From RH-AL1 sp965249685 (GTDB taxonomy: Bacteria > Pseudomonadota > Alphaproteobacteria > Rhizobiales > Beijerinckiaceae), in the NCBI GenBank assembly GCA_965249685.1, contig CBDFMN010000003.1, forward strand, positions 1,054,001-1,118,000: a stretch of DNA of 64,000 bases, read 5' to 3'. Position 1 is the first letter of the stretch. Each line of letters starts with the position of its first letter. Below are positions 54,449 to 62,131 of the stretch, in pieces. Position numbers and translations under genes: made by a program. The notes beneath the pieces were generated by a model. That model worked only from the letters and a program-made list of their open reading frames with translations. It was not told the origin of the DNA and searched no databases.

Positions 54449-55224
54449 TGTCCCTTTGCGCTGTCGGTTACCGCGACCTTGAGTTCGCTCTCGCCCGTCG
54501 GCGTGAAGGCGAAGGTGATGACCGGGTTGGAGGATAGCGAGATGTCGGTATCGAGGTCGAAGACCTTCGTGCCGCCGTCCGTCACGGCGATCGTCTGGAT
54601 GTAGCGCGCCGGCGTATACATGCGGCTGACCTGGTTCATCTGCATGCCGTTAAAATTGGGGTGGCGCACCATGAGCGTGGCGTCGATGGGCTTGTCGACG
54701 GCCGCGTCTCCCGCGAACTTGACGCGCATCTCGCCGATGCCACGCATGGCGTCCTCATCGCTCATGCCCATCGGCGCGGAGCAGCCTCCCGACGCCTTGA
54801 CGAACTTCGTCGTCTCCAAGAGCGTACCGTCCGCGAGCTCCGCCACGGCGTGCACGTTGGTGTAGGTGTTGACGCGCACGCGCATCTTGATCTCGCGCGG
54901 GTCGGCGGCCGGCCCGAACGTGTAATGCGCGGCGACCGGCGCCGGGTTGTCGTCGATCACCAGGTAGAGTTGCCTGACGGGTTGCTTGGCGGCGACCGTG
55001 ATCCCCATCGGCACGAGCGAGGCGTCGTCGGCGCGGACCGGCGCGTCGAGCTTCAGCATCTCGCCCCCGCTCTGCGGCACCCGCGCGCCGAACAAGGATG
55101 TCCGGATGTCCGTCCACCGCGCCTGGCGATCGGCTTGGTCGTCAGCTCGTCCCAAGGCCGCGCCGCAGAGAGCGCCGACCATCGTGCCGACGGATAGGGC
55201 TGCCGCAATGCTTGAAGTCCTCAT
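54409..55224 (-). CDS. Quinoprotein dehydrogenase-associated SoxYZ-like carrier
   Basis: A 271-residue exported protein with signal peptide (about 5-27) and a fused SoxY-SoxZ-like layout. SoxY-like domain about 40-150 with the substrate-carrying Cys in the swinging-arm segment FVKASGGCSAPMG (about 146); SoxZ-like domain about 165-270. In quinoprotein relay systems this carrier is proposed to take electrons or a thiol-bound intermediate from PQQ dehydrogenases (TIGR04557-type, from memory). Overlaps the rhodanese gene by 40 bases. Confidence 0.82.
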   Translation of the reverse strand: MRTSSIAAALSVGTMVGALCGAALGRADDQADRQARWTDIRTSLFGARVPQSGGEMLKLDAPVRADDASLVPMGITVAAKQPVRQLYLVIDDNPAPVAAHYTFGPAADPREIKMRVRVNTYTNVHAVAELADGTLLETTKFVKASGGCSAPMGMSDEDAMRGIGEMRVKFAGDAAVDKPIDATLMVRHPNFNGMQMNQVSRMYTPARYIQTIAVTDGGTKVFDLDTDISLSSNPVITFAFTPTGESELKVAVTDSAKGHWEKAVVVPAPGN

Positions 55225-55247
55225 GCCAATCCTCGCATTCGTCTTGT

Positions 55248-56171
55248 TTATTCCCACTCCAGCTCTTTGTAGGCTTGGGTGATGTTGCGCGCGTGGTAGT
55301 CGTCGAAGAGCAACCACCGGCTGCGTTCGTCCTGCGCGACGGTCTTTACTGCCGATTCCAGCGAGCCGCCCTTCTTGATCTCCACTCGCACGCCGTCGCG
55401 CACGGCGACGAGGTAACGGACGAGGTCGGCGGAGGCGTCCGTAAAGTCGACGGCGGCGGGGCCGTGCCCGGGGACTGCACGTCCGGCCCCGAGCGCGCGC
55501 AAGGCGTCGAGCTCCTTCAGCCAGCCGACAAGGCTGCCATCGAGCGAAGGTATTCGCCCGGTGAAGAGTAGGTCGGCCGGTAGAAGGAGCCCGGTCTGCG
55601 CGTCCCGCATCGACAGGTCGCAGGCCGTGTGCGCCGGGCCATGCGCCGTAAAACGCACGACCCGACCACCCAGGTCTATCTCGTCGCTATCGACGATCTC
55701 GCGCGTCGGCATGATCACGGGACCGGTCCGGTCGATGCCGACCACCTCCCGCAGCTTGGACCGGTAAAACTCGCCGCGCTGCTCGAGCGCCACGCGCAGC
55801 TTGGCGTGCCCGATGAAGGCGGGATTGTCCGCCTTGAAGGCGCCCGCGCCGAAGATGTGGTCGGGATGGACGTGGCTCAGCACGACGGCCTTGATCGGCT
55901 TGTCCGTCGTCGCACGAATGGCCCGGCGCAGCCATTCGCCGTCGTCCAGGCTGCCGCCGCTGTCGGTCACCAGCACGCCGTCGCGCCCGACGATGAAACC
56001 CGCGTTGGCGATGGCGTCGCAATTGGCCGGCGTGGCGTCCTCATCGACGCCGCGACGGATGAACACGCCGGCCGCCACCTCCTCGAGCGTCGAGGTCGCG
56101 GCGCGGCCGAGCGTCGGGGCGCAGCAGACGCAGAAGCTGCCGAGAAGCGCCGCTCGCCGGTTGAAAAGCAT
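55248..56171 (-). CDS. Quinoprotein relay system zinc metallohydrolase
   Basis: A 307-residue exported metallo-beta-lactamase-fold protein. The N-terminus NRRAALLGSFCVCCAPTLGRA is a Tat-like signal with a Cys cluster. Zinc motif SHVHPDHIFG has H100, H102, D104 and H105; FTAHGPAHTACDLS and VPGHGP supply the rest. It matches the quinoprotein relay metallohydrolase 2 type (TIGR04559, from memory). First gene of the four-gene PQQ-relay cluster, 23 bases before the SoxYZ-like gene. Confidence 0.82.
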   Translation of the reverse strand: MLFNRRAALLGSFCVCCAPTLGRAATSTLEEVAAGVFIRRGVDEDATPANCDAIANAGFIVGRDGVLVTDSGGSLDDGEWLRRAIRATTDKPIKAVVLSHVHPDHIFGAGAFKADNPAFIGHAKLRVALEQRGEFYRSKLREVVGIDRTGPVIMPTREIVDSDEIDLGGRVVRFTAHGPAHTACDLSMRDAQTGLLLPADLLFTGRIPSLDGSLVGWLKELDALRALGAGRAVPGHGPAAVDFTDASADLVRYLVAVRDGVRVEIKKGGSLESAVKTVAQDERSRWLLFDDYHARNITQAYKELEWE

Positions 56172-56259
56172 GGGCCTGCCAGGTCTCCTCAGCCGAGGAG
56201 AGTAAGCCGCTCCCAAAGGGAAGGAAATGGCTCCGGCCGATTGGGGGAGAACGACCGCC

Positions 56260-56661
56260 TCAGGCCTGCTCCAGCTCGATGAGCGTGCCCGAAAAGTCCT
56301 TTGGATGGAGGAACAGGACCGGCTTGCCATGTGCGCCGATGGCCGGTGCGCCGCTCCCGAGGATCCGGGCGCCCCGCGCGACGAGACGATCCCGCGCGCG
56401 CAGGACGTCTTCCACCTCGTAGCAGACGTGGTGAAGACCCGGGCCGCTCTTTGCCAGGAAGGCGGCGATCGGCGAAGCCGGCCCCAGCGGCTCCAGCAGT
56501 TCGACCTTGGTGTTGGGGAGATCGACGAACACGATCGTCACACCGTGCTCCGGCAGAGCCTGCGGCGCGCTCACGGCGGCACCGAGCAGGTCGCGGTAGC
56601 GGGTCGCCTCAGCCATGACGTCGGAGACGGCGATGGCGATGTGGTTGAGGCGGCCGATCAC
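56260..56661 (-). CDS. mce: Methylmalonyl-CoA epimerase
   Basis: A 133-residue vicinal-oxygen-chelate enzyme that interconverts (S)- and (R)-methylmalonyl-CoA in propionyl-CoA assimilation. Metal ligands are in GRLNHIAIAVSD (His), GLHHVCYEVEDV and the C-terminal SGTLIELEQA (Glu). Length is typical. It follows rnj by nine bases and belongs to the nuo-birA-rnj-mce block. Confidence 0.93.
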   Translation of the reverse strand: MIGRLNHIAIAVSDVMAEATRYRDLLGAAVSAPQALPEHGVTIVFVDLPNTKVELLEPLGPASPIAAFLAKSGPGLHHVCYEVEDVLRARDRLVARGARILGSGAPAIGAHGKPVLFLHPKDFSGTLIELEQA

Positions 56662-56670
56662 CCTGCCCGC

Positions 56671-58341
56671 CTACACTTCCACGACGAGTACGTGGACGGC
56701 CGGCTTCTTACCCCAGGATTGCGAGACCGCACCACGCACCGCCCGCTCGATGGCTCCCGACACGGTATCGGCATCGCGCCGCTTCTGCTTCGGCAGGTTG
56801 TCGAACGTCTGAAACAGCACGCTATCGACAAGCGCGTCCATCGCCGAACCATCCTTGGTGCGCGACGGCAGGCCATTGGTGACCACGTCCGGCACGCCGG
56901 CCATGTCGCCCTTTGCGGTGACCGCAAGCGCGATCGTCACCACGCCGGAGAAGGCCAGCGCCTGACGCGCGCGCAGGGCCTCGTCGTCCATCTTGACGAG
57001 GACGTTGCCGTCTTTGGCGAGCTTGCCGTGCGCCGCCTGGCCGATAATGCCCGGCTCGCCGGGTGCCAGCAGCACGATGTCCCCGTTGCGCGCCTTCATC
57101 ACGTAAGGCACCTGCCGCTCGCGCGCGAAAGCGTGGTGCTCGGCCAGATGAATTTCCTCGCCGTGGGCGGGAATGGCGATCTTGGGACGCACCCAATCGT
57201 AGAACTGTGCGACCTCGCCGCGACGAGGGTGGCCTGAGGCGTGGATCAGGGCGCTGCGGTCGGTCAGCACCTCTACGCCCTGCTTGATGAGGTTGTTGAT
57301 GATGGAGCCGACCTCCTTTTCATTACCGGGAATGGTGCGGGACGAGAAGATCACGAGGTCGCCCGGCGCGAGGCTGATAGCGGGGTGCTCGTCCTCCGCG
57401 ATGCGGGCGATGGCCGCGCGCGGCTCGCCCTGGCTGCCGGTGGCCAGAACGACCACCTGATCGCGCGGCAGGTGGCTGTAGGCATCGGCGGAAAGGAAGG
57501 GCATGACGCCATCAAGGAACCCGCATTCACGGGCTACGGTGGAGACACGGTCCATCGCGCGGCCCACGAGCACGACCTTGCGGCCGACCGCCTGAGCCGC
57601 CAACGCCACAGCGCGCATTCGCGCCACGTTGGAGGCGAAAGTGGTGACGACGACGCGCCCCCTCGCCTGACCGATGATCTCCTGCAGCGATGCCGCGACC
57701 TCGGCCTCGGACGGGCTGACGCCGTCGCGCAAGATATTCGTCGAGTCGCAGACGAGCGCCAGCACGCCTTCTTCGCCGATGGCGGCGAGGCGCGCCTTGT
57801 CCGTTGGCCGGCCGAGGCCGGGCGTGTCGTCGATCTTCCAATCGCCGGAATGGACCACCGTGCCCAGTGGCGTCCGGATGGCGAGCGCACAGCTTTCGGG
57901 AATGGAGTGGGCGACGGCGACGAACTCGACGGAGAAAGGGCCGATCTCCACCGTCGCGCCCTGCTCCACGACGTGGATGGGGATGTGCGGGGCGCCGCGT
58001 TCGTTAAGCTTCTTCAACTCCAACAAGCCGGCGGCGAACTGGGTGGCGTAGACCGGCGCGCGCAAGCGCGGCCACAGGTCCACGACACCGCCGATATGGT
58101 CCTCGTGCGCGTGGGTGATCACGATGCCCACCAGGTCGTCCCGCATCTTCTCGATGAAGGCGGTGTCGGGCACGATGACGTCGATGCCGGCCTCCGCGGG
58201 TCCCGCGAAGGAAATCCCGCAATCGATCATCAGCCACTTCTTCTTGCGCGCCGGCCCAAAGCCGTAGAGCCCCATGTTCATGCCGATCTCGCCCAGACCG
58301 CCGAGCGGCACGAACACGAGTTCGTCTGAAACCTCATTCAT
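56671..58341 (-). CDS. rnj: Ribonuclease J
   Basis: A 556-residue metallo-beta-lactamase/beta-CASP nuclease with 5'-3' exoribonuclease and endonuclease activity in mRNA and rRNA processing. The motif ITHAHEDHIGG contains H77, H79, D81 and H82; the beta-CASP region follows (LATGSQGEPRAAI, SSRTIPGNEKEV, IHASGHPRRGEV). The C-terminal domain is present. Minus-strand block with birA and mce. Confidence 0.95.
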   Translation of the reverse strand: MNEVSDELVFVPLGGLGEIGMNMGLYGFGPARKKKWLMIDCGISFAGPAEAGIDVIVPDTAFIEKMRDDLVGIVITHAHEDHIGGVVDLWPRLRAPVYATQFAAGLLELKKLNERGAPHIPIHVVEQGATVEIGPFSVEFVAVAHSIPESCALAIRTPLGTVVHSGDWKIDDTPGLGRPTDKARLAAIGEEGVLALVCDSTNILRDGVSPSEAEVAASLQEIIGQARGRVVVTTFASNVARMRAVALAAQAVGRKVVLVGRAMDRVSTVARECGFLDGVMPFLSADAYSHLPRDQVVVLATGSQGEPRAAIARIAEDEHPAISLAPGDLVIFSSRTIPGNEKEVGSIINNLIKQGVEVLTDRSALIHASGHPRRGEVAQFYDWVRPKIAIPAHGEEIHLAEHHAFARERQVPYVMKARNGDIVLLAPGEPGIIGQAAHGKLAKDGNVLVKMDDEALRARQALAFSGVVTIALAVTAKGDMAGVPDVVTNGLPSRTKDGSAMDALVDSVLFQTFDNLPKQKRRDADTVSGAIERAVRGAVSQSWGKKPAVHVLVVEV

Positions 58342-58361
58342 GCGTTTAGCCTTTCACAACC

Positions 58362-59156
58362 TCATGGATCGAGCGCCCCTGGCGCCACTGTCGCTGCGTT
58401 GCCTGAAATTGCGCCGTGCAGGAGGACATCGCCAGCGTCGATGGCGACGCATCCCTCAGTCGTCTCGACGAGCAGGCGCCCGGTCGAATCAAGACTGCTG
58501 AACAGGCCTGTCACGGTCCGCGAGGACCCTCGTACCGTTAGCGTGTCGCCAAGTCCTGCGGCAAGGGCGAGCCATGCGGAGCGAACAGCGGGGAAACCCG
58601 CGCCACGCCTCCAGAGGGCAAGGTTCGCCTCAAGCTGTGGACCGAGCCGGACTAGGACGTCGTCGGGGTCGATCGATCGACCGGCGGCATCAGCGAGGTG
58701 CGCGGCCGGATAGGCGAGACCATCGGGATGCGAGCGGCAGTTGACCCCAAAGCCGATCACGCAGGCGAACCGACCGCCCGGCATCATCGCGCTCTCCAGC
58801 AGCAGGCCAGCGAGCTTCGCACCGGCGAACAGCACGTCGTTCGGCCATTTGAGTTGCAGCCGCTCGTCGCCGTCGAGGAGGTCGCGCAAGGCGCTCACAA
58901 GGGCGACACCGGCCACGAAGCCAAGCTGCGGCGCTAAAGCGGGATCGCAGGGGTCGGTGAGGAGCAGGCTTGCATACAGGTTCCCCGGGGGCGAGAACCA
59001 GACCCGACCATGACGCCCGCGACCGCCTGTCTGGCTCTCCGCAACAATGAAAACCGGCCCGGCCGCGCCCACGCGGGCGCGCGCCATGGCCTCGTCGTTG
59101 GTCGAGCCGAGCGTGTCGAAGCGCTCGACCCGGTAGGACCCGACCCTATCCACCAA
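58362..59156 (-). CDS. birA: Biotin--[acetyl-CoA-carboxylase] ligase
   Basis: A 264-residue biotin protein ligase without the N-terminal DNA-binding domain of E. coli BirA, so an enzyme only. Biotinyl-AMP site GGRGRHGRVW (44-53) and FSPPGNLYASLLL, LQLKWPNDVLFAGAKLAGLL with the catalytic Lys, and the C-terminal SH3-like part are present. Start is a TTG at 59156 or the GTG just after it (59153); neither has a strong ribosome binding site. It lies between nuoN and rnj with only short gaps; the coaX gene often found here in Rhizobiales is not present. Confidence 0.92.
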   Translation of the reverse strand: MVDRVGSYRVERFDTLGSTNDEAMARARVGAAGPVFIVAESQTGGRGRHGRVWFSPPGNLYASLLLTDPCDPALAPQLGFVAGVALVSALRDLLDGDERLQLKWPNDVLFAGAKLAGLLLESAMMPGGRFACVIGFGVNCRSHPDGLAYPAAHLADAAGRSIDPDDVLVRLGPQLEANLALWRRGAGFPAVRSAWLALAAGLGDTLTVRGSSRTVTGLFSSLDSTGRLLVETTEGCVAIDAGDVLLHGAISGNAATVAPGALDP

Positions 59157-59174
59157 CGCGGGACAAAGCTGGTC

Positions 59175-60614
59175 TCACGGCAGGAAGAGCGACTTCGCCG
59201 CCGCAGTCGCCGCGCCCGTGAAGAGCGGCGGATAGACGAAAAGGAACAGGGTCAGCACGCCCATGACGGCGAGCGTCACGCGCAGCATCGCCGACGGCTG
59301 GTCGAGAGGGACGGCCGCCTCGTCGAAATACATGAACTTGACGATGCGGAGGTAATAGAAGGCCGCCACCACGCTCGACAGCACACCGATGACCGCGAGC
59401 GGATAGAGGTGCGCCTGGATCGCGGCGTTGAACACATAGAATTTGGCGAAGAACCCGGCGAGCGGCGGGATGCCGGCGAGCGAGAACATCATCACGGCCA
59501 GGAAGAAGGCCATGGCGGGATGCGTCTTGGACAGGCCCATGAGGTCGGCGACGTTCTCGACCGCCGTGCCATTGATACGCATCGACAGGATGGCGGCGAA
59601 GGTACCGAGCGTCATGATGAGATAGATAGCCATGTAGATGGCCACCCCCTGCACACCCTCCGGCGTACCCGCCGCAAGGCCGACCAGCGCGAAACCCATG
59701 TTGCCGATCGCCGAATAGGCCATCAGCCGCTTGATGTTGACTTGGCCGATTGCCGCCACGGACCCCAGGATCATGGACAGGATGGAGATGAAGACGATGA
59801 TCTGCTGCCACTGCGTCGTCACGCCGGGAAACGCGGTGATGATGACGCGCACTGTTATGCCCACCGCGGCCATCTTGGGTGCGGTGGCGAAGAAGGCGGT
59901 GACAGGGGTCGGCGCACCCTCGTAGACGTCCGGCGTCCACATGTGAAACGGAACGACGGACATCTTGAAGGCGAGACCGGTCATCAGGAACACGAGGCCG
60001 AAGACCACGCCGATGGAGGCATGGCCGTTGATCGCCGCGGCGATGCCGGAAAAGCCGACAGTCCCGGAGAAACCATAGAGCAGCGAGGCGCCGTAGAGCA
60101 GCATGCCGGAGGACAGCGAGCCGAGCACGAAATACTTGATGCCGGCCTCGGAGGCGCGGAGGTTGTCGCGGTGGAACGCGGCCAGCACGTAAAGGGCGAG
60201 CGACATGAGCTCCAGGCCGAGATAGAGCGTGATGACGCCGGTCGCGGACACGAGCACAAGCGCGCCGAGCGTCGAGAGCACGACGAGGATCGGATATTCG
60301 AACTTGTCGACGCGCTCGCGCGCCAGGAAGTCCTGGCCCATGACGAGGGTGACGAGGGACCCGAGCAGCACGAGGACCTTCATGAAGCGCCCGAAGGCAT
60401 CGTCGATGAACAGCCCGTTGAAGACCGTCGCGTCCGAGTGACTGCCGAGCACAACGACCAGGATCGCCACGCCGAGGATCCCGACGGCCATCTCCGTCAA
60501 CGGGCCATCCGAGTCCTTGCCGCGGATGGCGCCGAACAGCAGCAGGAAAAGCGCGCCGATTGCGAGGATGAACTCGGGCAGACTGTGGGCGATATCCAGC
60601 GACAGGGAGGTCAT
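59175..60614 (-). CDS. nuoN: NADH-quinone oxidoreductase subunit N
   Basis: A 479-residue membrane subunit of complex I with about 14 helices of the antiporter fold; one of three proton-pumping subunits. Motifs include VLGSLSSGMLLYGASLLYGF, FKMSVVPFHMWTPDVYEGAP and RLMAYSAIGNMGFALVGL with the conserved Lys/Glu network. Its ATG overlaps the nuoM stop by four bases (ATGA). Confidence 0.96.
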   Translation of the reverse strand: MTSLSLDIAHSLPEFILAIGALFLLLFGAIRGKDSDGPLTEMAVGILGVAILVVVLGSHSDATVFNGLFIDDAFGRFMKVLVLLGSLVTLVMGQDFLARERVDKFEYPILVVLSTLGALVLVSATGVITLYLGLELMSLALYVLAAFHRDNLRASEAGIKYFVLGSLSSGMLLYGASLLYGFSGTVGFSGIAAAINGHASIGVVFGLVFLMTGLAFKMSVVPFHMWTPDVYEGAPTPVTAFFATAPKMAAVGITVRVIITAFPGVTTQWQQIIVFISILSMILGSVAAIGQVNIKRLMAYSAIGNMGFALVGLAAGTPEGVQGVAIYMAIYLIMTLGTFAAILSMRINGTAVENVADLMGLSKTHPAMAFFLAVMMFSLAGIPPLAGFFAKFYVFNAAIQAHLYPLAVIGVLSSVVAAFYYLRIVKFMYFDEAAVPLDQPSAMLRVTLAVMGVLTLFLFVYPPLFTGAATAAAKSLFLP

Positions 60615-62131
60615 TGCGAGGCCTTGGCGGCAGAGGCGAGCTTATTGGCCGGCGCGATCGCCGCCTCATGCGTCTTCACGAGGGCGGACACGCTGGCATA
60701 GGAGCTGTCGAGGATCGGCGCGGGATGGACGCCGTAGAGGATGGTGAGGAGCACCAGCGGCACGAGTAGCGCGATCTCACGCCCGTTGAGGTCGAGGATG
60801 CTCTTCAGGTTCTCTTTCTCCAGCACGCCGAAGACGACGCGGCGGTAAAGGTAGAGCGCGTAGGCGGCGGACAGGATGACGCCGGTCGTGGCGAACAACG
60901 TCACGTTGCTGTTGACGCGGAAGGTGCCGAGCAGCGTCAAGAACTCGCCGATGAACCCCGACGTGCCGGGCAACCCAACGTTCGCCATCGTGAAGATGAG
61001 AAAGACGACGGCGTAGCGCGGCATGCGCTCGACCAAGCCACCGTAGGCCGAAATCTCGCGCGTGTGCATGCGGTCGTAGATGACGCCGACGCAGAGGAAC
61101 AGGGCGGATGAAACGATACCGTGCGAGATCATCTGGAAGACGGCGCCCTGGATCCCCTGCTCCGTGAAGGAGAACAGGCCCATGGTCACGAAGCCCATGT
61201 GCGCGACGGAGGAATAGGCGATGAGCTTCTTCATGTCCTCCTGCACCAGCGCGACGAGCGAGGTGTAGATGATGGCGATGACCGAGAGGGTGAAGACGAG
61301 CGGCGCGAACGTGACCGAGGCGTCCGGAAACATCGGCAGCGAGAAGCGCAGGAAGCCGTAGCCGCCCATCTTGAGGAGTACGCCGGCCAGGATGACGGAA
61401 CCCGCCGTCGGCGCCTCGACGTGCGCGTCGGGCAGCCAGGTGTGCACCGGCCACATCGGCATCTTCACCGCGAAGGAGGCAAAGAAGGCGAGCCACAGCC
61501 ACGTCTGCATGGACGCCGGGAAATGCGTCTTCAGGAGCACGGTGATGTCCGTCGTGCCGGCGACGCCGTACATCGACATGATGGCCAGCAGCATCAGCAG
61601 AGAGCCGGTCAGCGTGTAGAGGAAGAACTTGAAGCTGGCGTAGATGCGCCGCTTGCCGCCCCAGATTCCGATGATGAGGAACATCGGGATCAGACCGCCC
61701 TCGAAGAACAGATAGAACAGGATGATGTCGAGCGCGCAGAACACGCCGATCATCATCGTCTCCAGGACGAGGAAGGCGATGAAGTATTCCTTCAGGCGGA
61801 AGTGGATGGAGGTCCACGACGCGAGAATGCAGAAGGGCATTAGGAAGGCGGTGAGCACGACGAAGGGAAAGGATATCCCGTCGACGCCGAGTTTGTAGAC
61901 GAGGCCAGCGCCAAACCAACCCTTCTGCTCGACGAATTGAAAGGCTGACGTCGCGCTGTCGTATTGGCCCCAGGCGTAGAAGGCGAGAAGCATGTTGACG
62001 AGCGTGGTAGCGAGCGCCGCGTAGCGGGCGTTGCGCAGGGTCGCTTCGTCGTCGCCGCGCAGGCAAACGATAAATGCGACGCCGACGAGCGGGAGAAAGG
62101 TCAGGCAGGAAAGGATGCCGAAGCCGAACAT
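60611..62131 (-). CDS. nuoM: NADH-quinone oxidoreductase subunit M
   Basis: A 506-residue antiporter-like proton-pumping subunit of complex I. Motifs: FFEGGLIPMFLIIGIWGG, FASFAVKMPMWPVHTWLPDAHVEAPTAGSVILAG, KLIAYSSVAHMGFVTMGL. The ATG at 62131 overlaps the nuoL stop by one base (TGATG). The longer upstream frame is antisense to nuoL and not used. Confidence 0.96.
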   Translation of the reverse strand: MFGFGILSCLTFLPLVGVAFIVCLRGDDEATLRNARYAALATTLVNMLLAFYAWGQYDSATSAFQFVEQKGWFGAGLVYKLGVDGISFPFVVLTAFLMPFCILASWTSIHFRLKEYFIAFLVLETMMIGVFCALDIILFYLFFEGGLIPMFLIIGIWGGKRRIYASFKFFLYTLTGSLLMLLAIMSMYGVAGTTDITVLLKTHFPASMQTWLWLAFFASFAVKMPMWPVHTWLPDAHVEAPTAGSVILAGVLLKMGGYGFLRFSLPMFPDASVTFAPLVFTLSVIAIIYTSLVALVQEDMKKLIAYSSVAHMGFVTMGLFSFTEQGIQGAVFQMISHGIVSSALFLCVGVIYDRMHTREISAYGGLVERMPRYAVVFLIFTMANVGLPGTSGFIGEFLTLLGTFRVNSNVTLFATTGVILSAAYALYLYRRVVFGVLEKENLKSILDLNGREIALLVPLVLLTILYGVHPAPILDSSYASVSALVKTHEAAIAPANKLASAAKASQ

